A stretch of DNA of 64,000 nt from JAKOQB01 sp036824465 (GTDB taxonomy: Bacteria; Pseudomonadota; Gammaproteobacteria; Burkholderiales; Burkholderiaceae_F), in NCBI GenBank assembly GCA_036824465.1, contig DAITAC010000005.1, positions 27,052 through 91,051 of the forward strand, given 5' to 3'. Made by a program: the position numbers and the translations under genes. The number at the start of each line of letters is the position of its first letter. The first letter of the stretch is position 1. The notes under the pieces are model-generated. The model was not told the origin of the DNA and searched no databases. It saw nothing but the letters and a program-made list of their open reading frames with translations. Shown piece by piece: positions 18,252-27,214 of this stretch.

Positions 18252-18709
18252 TGGATATCCACGAAATCCTGCGCTACCTGCCACACCGGTATCCAATCAT
18301 TCTCGTCGATCGCGTGCTCGAACTTGAGAGAGGCAAGAGGATTGTCGCAATCAAGAACGTCACCATCAACGAGCCGGTCTTCATGGGGCATTTCCCCCAC
18401 TACCCCGTCATGCCGGGCGTGCTGATCATCGAAGCGCTGGCGCAGGCAGCCGCGATCCTGTCCTTTGTCAGCATGGATCGCAAGTCCGATCCGGACTCGC
18501 TCTATTACTTCGCCGGCATCGACAGTGCGCGCTTCAAACGTCCGGTCGAGCCGGGAGATCAGTTGCGCCTCGAAGTCGAAATGCTGCGCGAGATGCGTGG
18601 CGTGGGGAAATTCGGGGCGCGCGCGCTGGTCGATGGACAGGTCGCGGCGGAGGCTGAGTTGTTATGCGCCTACCGCAAGGTCGACAAGCCGGGTGGAGTG
18701 GCCCGATGA
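18251..18709 (+). CDS. fabZ: (3R)-hydroxyacyl-ACP dehydratase FabZ
   Basis: Dehydrates 3-hydroxyacyl-ACP in fatty acid elongation, competing with LpxA for substrate. Start MDIHEILRYLPHRYPIILVD; catalytic His in FMGHFPHYPVMPGVL and Glu in IEALAQAA. It has 152 residues. ATG at 18251 shares a base with the lpxD stop (TGATG) and is preceded by AAGGAA; the adjacent GTG at 18248 is a possible alternative. Confidence 0.97.
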   Translation: MDIHEILRYLPHRYPIILVDRVLELERGKRIVAIKNVTINEPVFMGHFPHYPVMPGVLIIEALAQAAAILSFVSMDRKSDPDSLYYFAGIDSARFKRPVEPGDQLRLEVEMLREMRGVGKFGARALVDGQVAAEAELLCAYRKVDKPGGVAR

Positions 18710-19494
18710 CGCGCGTTCATCCCAGCGCGCTGGTCGACGCGAGCGCGCAGCTCGATGATGACGTCGAGATCGGTCCGTATGCGCTGATTGGTCCGCAGGT
18801 GCGGGTCGGCGCCGGCACTGTGATCGGAGCGCACGTGGTGATCGAAGGGCACACCACGCTTGGCCGCCATAATCGGATCTTTCCGCATAGCGTTCTCGGC
18901 GGTATCCCGCAGGACAAGAAGTACGCGGGCGAGCCAACGCGGCTTGTGATCGGCGACGGCAACACGATTCGCGAGTTCTGCACGATGAACACCGGAACCG
19001 CTCAGGATGCCGGCGTCACCCGCATCGGTTCCGACAACTGGATCATGGCGTATGTGCATGTGGCGCACGACTGCGTCATCGGCGATCACACGATCATGGC
19101 CAACAACGCGCAATTCGCAGGACACGTGCACGTCGGGGACTGGGCGATCCTTGGTGGCAATACCGGCGTGCATCAGTTCGTGCGCATTGGCGAACACGCG
19201 ATGACCGGTGCCGGTACTACGCTGTTGCAGGATCTGCCGCCGTATGTGATCTGCAGCGGCAATCCCGCCGCGGCGCACGGCATCAATGTGGAAGGACTGA
19301 GGCGGCGTGGTTTCTCGCCCGAGGCGATCAGTGCGTTGCGCCGCGCCTACAAGGTGATCTACAAGGAGGGCCGCACGGTGGCCGACGCCTGCACCGCTCT
19401 GGAGCAACAGTCCGCGGTGGGAGGTGACGCCTCGGCACACCTCATCGCGCTGCGCGAATTCCTGCAGGCGTCCAAGCGCGGGATCGTTCGTTGA
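18706..19494 (+). CDS. lpxA: UDP-GlcNAc acyltransferase
   Basis: First step of lipid A synthesis. Start MTRVHPSALVDASAQL overlaps the fabZ stop by 4 nt. Hexapeptide beta-helix with catalytic His in MAYVHVAHDCVIGDH; GNTGVHQFVRIG and YVICSGNPA are typical. It has 262 residues with the helical C-terminal extension. The fabZ overlap may help balance membrane phospholipid and LPS supply (inference). Confidence 0.97.
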   Translation: MTRVHPSALVDASAQLDDDVEIGPYALIGPQVRVGAGTVIGAHVVIEGHTTLGRHNRIFPHSVLGGIPQDKKYAGEPTRLVIGDGNTIREFCTMNTGTAQDAGVTRIGSDNWIMAYVHVAHDCVIGDHTIMANNAQFAGHVHVGDWAILGGNTGVHQFVRIGEHAMTGAGTTLLQDLPPYVICSGNPAAAHGINVEGLRRRGFSPEAISALRRAYKVIYKEGRTVADACTALEQQSAVGGDASAHLIALREFLQASKRGIVR

Positions 19495-19503
19495 CACCGC
19501 GCA

Positions 19504-20643
19504 ATGGCAGATGAACTCCTCGCCTTCGTCGCGGGGGAGGCCTCCGGGGATCTGCTCGCCGCGCCGGTCGTTACGGCCCTCGCCGCACGCCTGCCGCGTG
19601 CGCACTTCGCGGGCATCGCCGGCGACCGCATGGTCGCCGCTGGGTGCGAGGCATGGCATCACGTTCGTGAACTGTCAGTGCGCGGATTTGTGGAGGTCAT
19701 CCGGGAGTTGCCGCGCCTCGTGCGGTTGCGCGCCGGGCTGCGCGCGCGGCTGCTGCGTGAAAGGCCAGCGGTGTTCGTCGGCGTCGACGCGCCCGATTTC
19801 AACCTGCGGCTGGAGACCCAGTTGCGCAACGCGGGCATTCCGACGGTGCATTACGTCAGTCCGTCCATCTGGGCGTGGCGCGGCCACCGCATCGAGAAGA
19901 TACGGCACGCGGCCGATCGGGTGCTGCTGATCTTTCCCTTTGAGCAGAAGATCTACGACGCCGCCGGCGTGGCTGCAGAGTTCGTCGGACATCCGCTGGC
20001 GGCGCAGATTCCCATGCATCCCGATCCAGCGGCAGCACGCCTGCGACTTGGCATCAGCGGACCGTGCGTCGCCGTCTTGCCGGGAAGCCGTCGCGCCGAG
20101 ATCGAACACAATGGTCCGGCATTCATCGCATCCATCGAATTGATGGCAACGCGCGAGCCGCAACTCACGTTTGTCGTGCCCGTCGCCGATCCGCCGCTTC
20201 GGGCGCGCCTCGAGGCACTGCTGGCAACGCGGCCGCGGGCACAGGACCGAACTCGCGTCGTCGATGGCGAATCGCACACTTGCCTCGAAGCCGCTGACGC
20301 AGTGCTGGTCGCAAGCGGCACCGCCACGCTCGAAGCGGCGCTGTTCAAGAAGCCGATGGTCATCGCGTATCGGGTGCCGCCAGTCACGGCATGGATCATG
20401 CGAACCTTGGGCTACGTGCCCTATGTCGGCCTGCCGAACATCCTTGCCGGCGAGTTCGTCGTTCCGGAGTTACTGCAGGAACAGGCCACGCCAGAAGCGC
20501 TGGCGCACGCCGTGTTCGAACAGTTGAATGACGAGGTTGGACGGCGGGACCTGACGGCCCGATTCGCGCAGATGCACGAAAGCCTCCGGCGCGACACGCC
20601 AACACTGGCGGCCGAGGCGATCATCGCCACCATAAAACGATGA
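19504..20643 (+). CDS. lpxB: Lipid-A-disaccharide synthase
   Basis: Joins UDP-diacylglucosamine and lipid X. Motifs: FVAGEASGDLLAAPV near the N-terminus, VDAPDFNLRLE, YVSPSIWAWRGHRIEKI, LPGSRRAEIEH and ASGTATLEAALFKKPMVIAY. It has 379 residues, normal. Overlaps rnhB by ATGA at 20640-20643. Confidence 0.97.
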   Translation: MADELLAFVAGEASGDLLAAPVVTALAARLPRAHFAGIAGDRMVAAGCEAWHHVRELSVRGFVEVIRELPRLVRLRAGLRARLLRERPAVFVGVDAPDFNLRLETQLRNAGIPTVHYVSPSIWAWRGHRIEKIRHAADRVLLIFPFEQKIYDAAGVAAEFVGHPLAAQIPMHPDPAAARLRLGISGPCVAVLPGSRRAEIEHNGPAFIASIELMATREPQLTFVVPVADPPLRARLEALLATRPRAQDRTRVVDGESHTCLEAADAVLVASGTATLEAALFKKPMVIAYRVPPVTAWIMRTLGYVPYVGLPNILAGEFVVPELLQEQATPEALAHAVFEQLNDEVGRRDLTARFAQMHESLRRDTPTLAAEAIIATIKR

Positions 20644-21260
20644 GTCGCGCGACCGCCGAAAACCTGTTCGAGGCACCGGCGCGCGTATCCGGACTCGTGT
20701 GCGGCGCAGATGAGGCCGGCCGCGGTCCGTTGGCCGGGCCGGTGGTCGCAGCAGCGGTCATCCTTGATCCGCGTCGTCCGATCGAGGGGCTGCGCGACTC
20801 GAAGCTGTTGTCACCGGCCCGGCGCGCCGCGCTTGCGATCGAAATTCGATCCCGAGCGATCGCATGGCATGTGGCTGCAAGCAGTGTGCTGGAGATCGAC
20901 GAACTGAACATCCTGCAGGCGAGCCTGCTTGCGATCCGACGTGCGGTCGAAGCGCTCGAGCCGGCCGCGCAGTTCGCGCTGATCGATGGCAATCAGTTGC
21001 CTCGCTTGGCCATTCCGGCACGCGCGATCATCGGCGGCGATGCGACCGAGCCCGCGATATCCGCCGCCTCGATTCTGGCCAAGACGCATCGAGATGCGCT
21101 GATGCGGGCGCTGGATGCCGAGCATCCAGGCTACGGCTTTGCGACCCACGTTGGGTACCCGACGCCTGAACATCTGGCGCGCCTGCGCGAACGCGGTCCG
21201 TGTGCCGCACATCGTCGTTCATTCGCGCCGGTGCGGGCCGCGTTAGTTGGATCAGGTTGA
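20640..21260 (+). CDS. rnhB: Ribonuclease HII
   Basis: Cleaves RNA in RNA-DNA hybrids and at single ribonucleotides. Catalytic Asp-Glu in CGADEAGRGPLAGPV, Asp in ALIDGNQ and the SILAKTHRD motif. It has 206 residues. Last gene of the lipid A block, followed at once by a methyltransferase. Confidence 0.96.
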   Translation: MSRATAENLFEAPARVSGLVCGADEAGRGPLAGPVVAAAVILDPRRPIEGLRDSKLLSPARRAALAIEIRSRAIAWHVAASSVLEIDELNILQASLLAIRRAVEALEPAAQFALIDGNQLPRLAIPARAIIGGDATEPAISAASILAKTHRDALMRALDAEHPGYGFATHVGYPTPEHLARLRERGPCAAHRRSFAPVRAALVGSG

Positions 21261-21264
21261 GTCA

Positions 21265-22056
21265 ATGCGGCTGATCACCTCGGACGCCAATCAGGCCTTC
21301 AGGCGTTGGCACAAGCTCGCCACGCAGCCGCGCGCGCTGCGCGAATCAGGGTTCACGCTGGCAGAAGGCATCCACCTCGCGCAGGCGGTGCTGGATGCGA
21401 ACATCACGACGAAGTCACTGGTCGTCCGGCGTGGCGCGCAGGGCAGGGAAGTCGAAGAGCTGATCGCATCGATTGCTGCGCGCGGGGTGCCGGCGTTCGA
21501 ACTCACCCCAGCCTTGTTCGATCGCCTGTCCCCCGTCCAGACCAGCGCCGGTCTGCTCCTCGAAGTGGCAATTTCGTCCCCTGTCCTGCCCGCGACGATT
21601 GCCGAGGACGCGATCTATCTTGACGGGATTCAGGATCCGGGCAACGCCGGCGCGCTGCTGCGCGTAGCCGCCGCGGCGGGGGTGCGCTGGGCGCTGGCAT
21701 CGCCCGTCACGACGGCACTGTGGTCGCCGCGGACGCTGCGTGCCGCACAGGGAGCACACTTCGCGTTGCAGATCATGGAAGGCGTTGACGCCGCCGCGGC
21801 AGGCACGGTCCTTGATGGGTTATGGGTCGCCGCCTCGGCTCACGATGCGGACGCACTATGGGATGCCGCCTTGCCTGCCTCGGCGGTCGGTTGGGTGCTT
21901 GGCGCCGAAGGGCAGGGGGTGTCAGTTGCGATGCTGGCGCAGTGCAAAAAGCGCGTGCGCATTCCCCTTGCGGCCGGCGTCGAGTCGCTGAATGTGACGG
22001 CCGCTGCGGCGGTCTGCCTGTTTGAACGACGCCGCCGGCTTGACCGGGAGCAATAG
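21265..22056 (+). CDS. TrmH/SpoU-family RNA 2'-O-methyltransferase
   Basis: SAM-dependent ribose methylation of rRNA or tRNA; target unknown. The N-terminal substrate-binding region resembles 23S rRNA methyltransferases (ANQAFRRWHKLATQPRALRE). The three SPOUT knot motifs are clear: IQDPGNAGALLRVAAAAG, LGAEGQGVS and RIPLAAGVESLNVTAAAAV. ATG 21265 was chosen; an in-frame TTG at 21247 would overlap rnhB. It has 263 residues. Confidence 0.92.
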   Translation: MRLITSDANQAFRRWHKLATQPRALRESGFTLAEGIHLAQAVLDANITTKSLVVRRGAQGREVEELIASIAARGVPAFELTPALFDRLSPVQTSAGLLLEVAISSPVLPATIAEDAIYLDGIQDPGNAGALLRVAAAAGVRWALASPVTTALWSPRTLRAAQGAHFALQIMEGVDAAAAGTVLDGLWVAASAHDADALWDAALPASAVGWVLGAEGQGVSVAMLAQCKKRVRIPLAAGVESLNVTAAAAVCLFERRRRLDREQ

Positions 22057-22143
22057 CAGCGCCGACGCGTGATCATTTCCCACTTGGCGGCGGATGCCAG
22101 TTCGGTAAGAATCGTCGGCGCTGCACGACCATCGGAGGCGATG

Positions 22144-23406
22144 ATGTGGGGCGAAGGCCTGTTATCCAAAGCGACACGCAAGGCTGCTGCCCGCGCAGTG
22201 GGCAGCGGCCTGGAGCGGCTTGCGGACACGTTGCGGGCCGGCGGCGGGCAGCCGCTCGACGTCATCCTGCCCGACGAATCTCGGATTTCCTTCGGCCTGT
22301 CTCCACGCGCCGTGCTGAAAGTGAACGACGACGCCACGCTCGCGGCAATGGCACAGCCGACGCTGGCGTCCCTGGGCGAGGCCTTTGTCGACGGGCGCAT
22401 CGAAGTTCACGGGGACATGCTGGACGTTCTGGCGATGGCAGAGAAGCTCGCCAGTGCCGGTGGTGCCCCGGTGTCTGCGCGCGTGGCCGCGGCGTTTGGA
22501 AAGCATTCGCCGAAACAGGACCGCGCCGCGATCGGCTATCACTACGACGTCGGCAATGACTTCTATCGGCTCTGGCTCGACGAGCGCATGATCTATTCGT
22601 GCGCGTATTTTCCTAATGGCAACGAGACGATCGAGGCCGCGCAGCTCGCCAAGCTTGATCACATCTGCCGCAAGCTCAGGTTGACAGCGGGCGAACGCCT
22701 GCTCGACATCGGCTGCGGCTGGGGCGGGCTCGTGATCCACGCCGCTCAGCGGTATGGCGTTCGAGCGACGGGAATCACCCTGTCTGAGAGCCAGCATGCG
22801 TTGGCGCGCGAACGCGTGGCGCAGTTGGGGCTGTCGGATCGGGTCGATATCCTGCTGCTTGACTACCGCGAAGTCGTCGACCGGTTCGGCGCCGGCGCCT
22901 TCGACAAGATCTCCAGCATCGGAATGTTCGAGCATGTCGGCATCCGGAATCTCCCGCAGTACTTCGACGTTGCCAAGCGTGCGCTGCGCGAGCGCGGGCT
23001 GTTTCTGAATCACGGCATCACGGCATCTGACATCGAGAACCGCCCGATCGGATCAGGCGTCGGCGACTTCATCGCGAAATACGTCTTCCCGCACGGCGAG
23101 CTGCCGCACCTGCACGTCGCGGTGCGCGAGATGTCAGCGCAGGGCTTCGAAGTATTCGACGTCGAAAGCCTGCGCCCGCACTATGCGAAGACGCTCGAAT
23201 TCTGGTCGCGCCGGTTGGAGGCGCGCCTGGGCGAGGCCGCGCAGATGATCGATGCCCGCCGTCTCCGCATCTGGCGCGTCTATCTGGCGGGCTGCGCGCA
23301 CGGATTCGCCCAGGGCTGGATGAACATTTACCAGCTTCTTGCCAGCAAGCAGACCGATGCGGGACTCACGGAGCTTCCGCTGTCGCGTCGGTGGATCTAC
23401 GAGTAG
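22144..23406 (+). CDS. cfa: Cyclopropane-fatty-acyl-phospholipid synthase family protein
   Basis: SAM-dependent methylation of phospholipid double bonds in the membrane. An N-terminal lipid-binding region (LPDESRISFGLSPRAVLKV) precedes the methyltransferase domain: YHYDVGNDFYRLWLDERMIYS, SAM motif LLDIGCGWGGLV, SIGMFEHVGI. It has 420 residues from ATG 22144, which has GGAGG 5 nt upstream; further upstream in-frame starts exist. Family is sure; exact product (CFA or a related lipid) is not. Confidence 0.92.
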   Translation: MWGEGLLSKATRKAAARAVGSGLERLADTLRAGGGQPLDVILPDESRISFGLSPRAVLKVNDDATLAAMAQPTLASLGEAFVDGRIEVHGDMLDVLAMAEKLASAGGAPVSARVAAAFGKHSPKQDRAAIGYHYDVGNDFYRLWLDERMIYSCAYFPNGNETIEAAQLAKLDHICRKLRLTAGERLLDIGCGWGGLVIHAAQRYGVRATGITLSESQHALARERVAQLGLSDRVDILLLDYREVVDRFGAGAFDKISSIGMFEHVGIRNLPQYFDVAKRALRERGLFLNHGITASDIENRPIGSGVGDFIAKYVFPHGELPHLHVAVREMSAQGFEVFDVESLRPHYAKTLEFWSRRLEARLGEAAQMIDARRLRIWRVYLAGCAHGFAQGWMNIYQLLASKQTDAGLTELPLSRRWIYE

Positions 23407-23416
23407 CGCGCAACCG

Positions 23417-24256
23417 TCAGCCGATGCGCCGCTCCAGCCCGATCTCGTGCAGGATCGTGGCGGCGATTTCCTCGATCGACTTCGTGGTCGACGACATCCA
23501 ACGGATGGTTTCCCGTCGCATCATCTGCTCGGCGGCGGCAACTTCGTAGCGGCAGTTCTCGAGAGAAGCGTAGCGGCTATTGGGCCGGCGCTCGTGGCGC
23601 ACTTCGGCCAGGCGTTCCGGTGCGATCGAAAGACCGAAAAGCTTTCGTCGATACTGCGGCAATGCGCTGGGCAACTGGTCGCGCTCGAAGTCCTCGGGAA
23701 TCAGCGGATAGTTGGCCGCCTTGACCCCGTATTGCATTGCCAGGTACAGGCTGGTCGGTGTCTTGCCGCTGCGTGAGACGCCAACCAGGACCACATCCGC
23801 CTGCTCCAGCCCGCGCGCCGACTGGCCATCGTCATGCGCCAGCGCGAAGTTGATCGCCTCGATGCGTCGATGGTAAGTCTCCGAATCGGACATGTTGTGC
23901 GAACGGCCGATCGTGTGCGTCGACTTGATGCCGAGCTCGGCTTCCAGCGGTTCGACAAACGATTCGAACAGGTCGAGGATCAGGGCGTCCGCCTGGCGCA
24001 GCGCGCCATTGGCGTCCGGATTCACAAGGCTCGAAAAGACGATCGGCCGCTTGCCGTCCTTCACGCCCGTATCGCTGATGCGCGCGGCAACTTCAACGGC
24101 CTTGGCGGGCGTATCCACAAAAGGAATGCGAATCTTGCGATAGCGCAAGGTCTCGAACTGCGTCATCACGCTGTGCCCCAGCGTTTCTGCGGTAATCCCG
24201 GTGCCGTCCGAGACGAAGAAGACGGTCCGTTCGGCAGGTTCGAGGCGATCTGGCAT
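23417..24256 (-). CDS. ppsR: PEP synthetase regulatory protein (kinase/pyrophosphorylase)
   Basis: Phosphorylates and reactivates PEP synthase on its regulatory Thr (DUF299 family). Start region RTVFFVSDGTGITAETLGHS, P-loop VGVSRSGKTPTSLYLA and YPLIPEDFERDQLP. It has 279 residues. It diverges from ppsA, its target, across a 107-nt intergenic region, the usual betaproteobacterial arrangement. Confidence 0.96.
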   Translation of the reverse strand: MPDRLEPAERTVFFVSDGTGITAETLGHSVMTQFETLRYRKIRIPFVDTPAKAVEVAARISDTGVKDGKRPIVFSSLVNPDANGALRQADALILDLFESFVEPLEAELGIKSTHTIGRSHNMSDSETYHRRIEAINFALAHDDGQSARGLEQADVVLVGVSRSGKTPTSLYLAMQYGVKAANYPLIPEDFERDQLPSALPQYRRKLFGLSIAPERLAEVRHERRPNSRYASLENCRYEVAAAEQMMRRETIRWMSSTTKSIEEIAATILHEIGLERRIG

Positions 24257-24296
24257 CAGGAGGACGAAAGGCGCCGGTCGCTAGAATGGACCGCGC

Positions 24297-24308
24297 TGCG
24301 AATTCGCA
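24297..24308. promoter_or_regulatory. Perfect palindrome in the ppsR-ppsA control region
   Basis: TGCGAATTCGCA is a perfect 12-bp palindrome centred between the divergent genes, with a -10-like TAGAAT at 24282-24287 reading toward ppsA. A shared operator is possible; no regulator is identified. Confidence 0.3.
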
Positions 24309-24363
24309 ACGCGGCGGATTGTGTCACACGCGTTCTGTAACGCGACCGAACACGGGAGAGGGA

Positions 24364-26739
24364 ATGCAGCGCGGGAAGTACGTGATTCCGTTCAGCGGAC
24401 TGCGGATGACTGACGTCGAGCAAGTCGGGGGAAAGAATGCGTCGCTGGGCGAAATGCTGAGCCAGCTAAGCGAAGAGGGCATTCGCGTGCCCGATGGATT
24501 TGCCACCACGGCTGAGGCATTTCGGCTATTTCTGCGTGCCAACGAACTGGAAAGCAGGATTCATGAACGTCTTGCGAAACTCGACGTGGGCAATGTGCGC
24601 GCGCTCACCGAGTCCGGCGCGTTGATTCGGAAATGGATGTCTGCAGGTGTATTTCCTGCGGAGTTTGAAGCAGAGATAAGAACTTATTATCAATGGCTTA
24701 CGAAAGAATCCTCAAGTAAAATATCGTTTGCGGTCCGCTCCAGCGCGACTGCCGAGGATCTGCCTGATGCATCGTTTGCCGGCCAGCAGGAGACCTTTCT
24801 TAACGTGGTCGGCGTCGAGACGGTGCTCGACCGCGTCAAGCATGTGTTCGCCTCGCTTTACAACGACCGCGCAATTGCCTACCGGGTGCATAAGGGGTTC
24901 ACGCATGCCGAGGTCGCGCTGTCCGCTGGCGTACAGCGGATGGTGCGCAGCGACCTCGGATCATCGGGCGTGATGTTCACGATGGACACCGAGTCGGGGT
25001 TCAACGACGTGGTGTTAATTACCGCAAGCTACGGCCTTGGAGAAACGGTCGTGCAGGGCGCGGTGAACCCGGATGAGTTTTACGTGCACAAGCCCATGCT
25101 CGCGGCCGGTAAGTTTCCGATCGTTCGCCGCTCACTCGGTTCGAAGCTGCTGAAGATGGAATTCGATCCGAGTCAGGGCAACAGCCGCTCGGTACGCACG
25201 GTGAACGTTCCGGATTCCGATCGGCATCGCTTTTCGTTGACGGACAGCGACGTGCTCGAGCTGGCGCGCTACGCGGTGACGATCGAGAAACACTACGGCC
25301 GACCGATGGACATCGAGTGGGGCAAGGACGGCGCTGATGGGCTCATCTACATCCTGCAGGCGCGACCCGAGACGGTGAAATCGCAGGCCGCGGCACACGT
25401 CCAGCACCGCTACAAGCTGAAGGGAACGTCAACCGTTCTCACGACTGGACGTGCGATCGGGCAGAAGATCGGTGTCGGACGGGTGCGCGTTGTGCGCGAA
25501 ATTTCCGAGATGGACAAGGTCCAGAGCGGCGACGTCCTGGTCACAGACATGACCGATCCCAACTGGGAGCCTGTAATGAAGCGCTCGGCGGCGATCGTCA
25601 CCAACCGTGGCGGGCGGACGTGTCATGCCGCCATCATCGCGCGCGAACTGGGAATTCCAGCGGTGGTTGGCTGCGGCAACGCGACAACCGTGTTGAAGGA
25701 TGGCGCCATGGTGACCGTTTCATGCGCGGAAGGCGACACCGGCAACGTCTATGAGGGCCAGCTCGAAATGGAGGTCGAGACGGTGCAGGGCGGCAAGATG
25801 CCGGACCTGCCGGTCAAGATCATGATGAACGTCGGCAACCCGCAGCTGGCGTTCGACTTTCAGGCGCTGCCGAATCACGGCGTAGGCCTGGCGCGGCTTG
25901 AGTTCATCATCAACAACAATATCGGCCTGCACCCGAAGGCGGTGCTCGACTATCCCAACATCGACGCCGAGTTGAAGCGCGCCGTGGAGGCCCTCGCATA
26001 CGGGTACGCCAACCCGCGCGACTTCTTCGAATCGAGGTTGGCCGAGGGCATCGCAACGATCGGCGCCGCCTTCTGGCCCAAGCCGGTGATCGTGCGGCTG
26101 TCCGACTTCAAGAGCAACGAATACAAAAAACTGATCGGCGGCACGCGTTACGAGCCGGATGAAGAAAACCCGATGCTCGGGTTCCGCGGGGCCGCGCGCT
26201 ACATCGCCGAAAGCTTCGCCGAGTGCTTCCGGATGGAATGCCGGGCACTGAAGCGCGTGCGCGAGGACATGGGACTGACCAATGTCGAGATCATGGTGCC
26301 GTTCGTGCGGACGCTGACCGAAGCAAGGCGCGTCACCGAATCGCTGGCAGCCAATGGACTGAAACGCGGCGAGAACGGGCTGCGGCTGATCATGATGTGC
26401 GAAGTGCCCTCGAACGCGGTGCTCGCCGATCAGTTCCTTGATTACTTCGACGGTTTCTCGATCGGTTCCAACGATTTGACGCAGTTGACGCTCGGGATCG
26501 ATCGCGATTCGGGCCTGGTTGCCGAAGGGTTCGATGAGCGCGACCCGGCGGTGAAATTCCTCCTGGCGCGCGCCATCAGCGCGTGCCGCGAACGCGGCAA
26601 GTACATCGGCATTTGCGGCCAGGGCCCATCGGATCACGCGGACTTTGCGCAATGGTTGATGGAGCAGGGCATCGAGTCGATTTCGCTGAACCCCGACACG
26701 GTGGTCGAATCATGGCGTCGCCTGGCGCGCGCAGGCTGA
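24364..26739 (+). CDS. ppsA: Phosphoenolpyruvate synthase
   Basis: Converts pyruvate and ATP to PEP for gluconeogenesis. Start MQRGKYVIPFSGLRMTDVEQ after GAGAGGG. ATP-grasp-like nucleotide domain (VGGKNASLGEM; FAVRSSATAEDLPDASFAGQ), phosphohistidine swivel domain with catalytic His in RGGRTCHAAIIARELGIPAV, and a C-terminal PEP/pyruvate TIM barrel (FSIGSNDLTQLTLG; GICGQGPSD). It has 791 residues. Confidence 0.97.
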   Translation: MQRGKYVIPFSGLRMTDVEQVGGKNASLGEMLSQLSEEGIRVPDGFATTAEAFRLFLRANELESRIHERLAKLDVGNVRALTESGALIRKWMSAGVFPAEFEAEIRTYYQWLTKESSSKISFAVRSSATAEDLPDASFAGQQETFLNVVGVETVLDRVKHVFASLYNDRAIAYRVHKGFTHAEVALSAGVQRMVRSDLGSSGVMFTMDTESGFNDVVLITASYGLGETVVQGAVNPDEFYVHKPMLAAGKFPIVRRSLGSKLLKMEFDPSQGNSRSVRTVNVPDSDRHRFSLTDSDVLELARYAVTIEKHYGRPMDIEWGKDGADGLIYILQARPETVKSQAAAHVQHRYKLKGTSTVLTTGRAIGQKIGVGRVRVVREISEMDKVQSGDVLVTDMTDPNWEPVMKRSAAIVTNRGGRTCHAAIIARELGIPAVVGCGNATTVLKDGAMVTVSCAEGDTGNVYEGQLEMEVETVQGGKMPDLPVKIMMNVGNPQLAFDFQALPNHGVGLARLEFIINNNIGLHPKAVLDYPNIDAELKRAVEALAYGYANPRDFFESRLAEGIATIGAAFWPKPVIVRLSDFKSNEYKKLIGGTRYEPDEENPMLGFRGAARYIAESFAECFRMECRALKRVREDMGLTNVEIMVPFVRTLTEARRVTESLAANGLKRGENGLRLIMMCEVPSNAVLADQFLDYFDGFSIGSNDLTQLTLGIDRDSGLVAEGFDERDPAVKFLLARAISACRERGKYIGICGQGPSDHADFAQWLMEQGIESISLNPDTVVESWRRLARAG

Positions 26740-26755
26740 AACGAGGGAGCCGTCC

Positions 26756-27187
26756 GTGAGCGCATGGGTTTGGTGGTTCGTGCTCGGATTCGTGCTGCTG
26801 ATCGCGGAGTTGATGACGGGCACGTTCTACCTGCTTGTGATCGCTGCTGCCTTCGCGGCCGCAGGTGTGACCAGCCTGCTCGGCATGCCATTCGTGGTGC
26901 AACTCATTGTCGCGGCGGGCATCGGCCTGGCCGGATCGCTGTGGCTGCGCAGCTCACGCTTCGGCCGCGCTGCATCGCGCAGCAGCGCAGAACCACTGCA
27001 GAACCTGGACGTTGGCCAGACCGTGCGCATCGAGCAGTGGACGCCGAGCCGCACTGCGCGCGCTGCATATCGCGGCGCGCAGTGGGATATCGAGCTTGCG
27101 CCTGGCGAAGTGGCGCAGCCCGGCGACTTCGTGATCCGCGATGTGCTTGGCAGCCGGCTGATCGTTTCGCGCCGGCCGGCACCTTAG
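26756..27187 (+). CDS. NfeD-like membrane protein
   Basis: Partner of SPFH proteins in membrane microdomain organisation. GTG start after GAGGGA. Two hydrophobic hairpins (about residues 3-25 and 28-62) are followed by a soluble OB-fold domain (QNLDVGQTVRIEQWTPSRTA ... GAQWDIEL ... GDFVIRDVLGSRLIV). It has 143 residues, the short NfeD type without protease domain. Directly upstream of its SPFH partner. Confidence 0.9.
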   Translation: MSAWVWWFVLGFVLLIAELMTGTFYLLVIAAAFAAAGVTSLLGMPFVVQLIVAAGIGLAGSLWLRSSRFGRAASRSSAEPLQNLDVGQTVRIEQWTPSRTARAAYRGAQWDIELAPGEVAQPGDFVIRDVLGSRLIVSRRPAP

Positions 27188-27214
27188 GCTTCGACTTCAG
27201 TTGCGGAGAACTCC

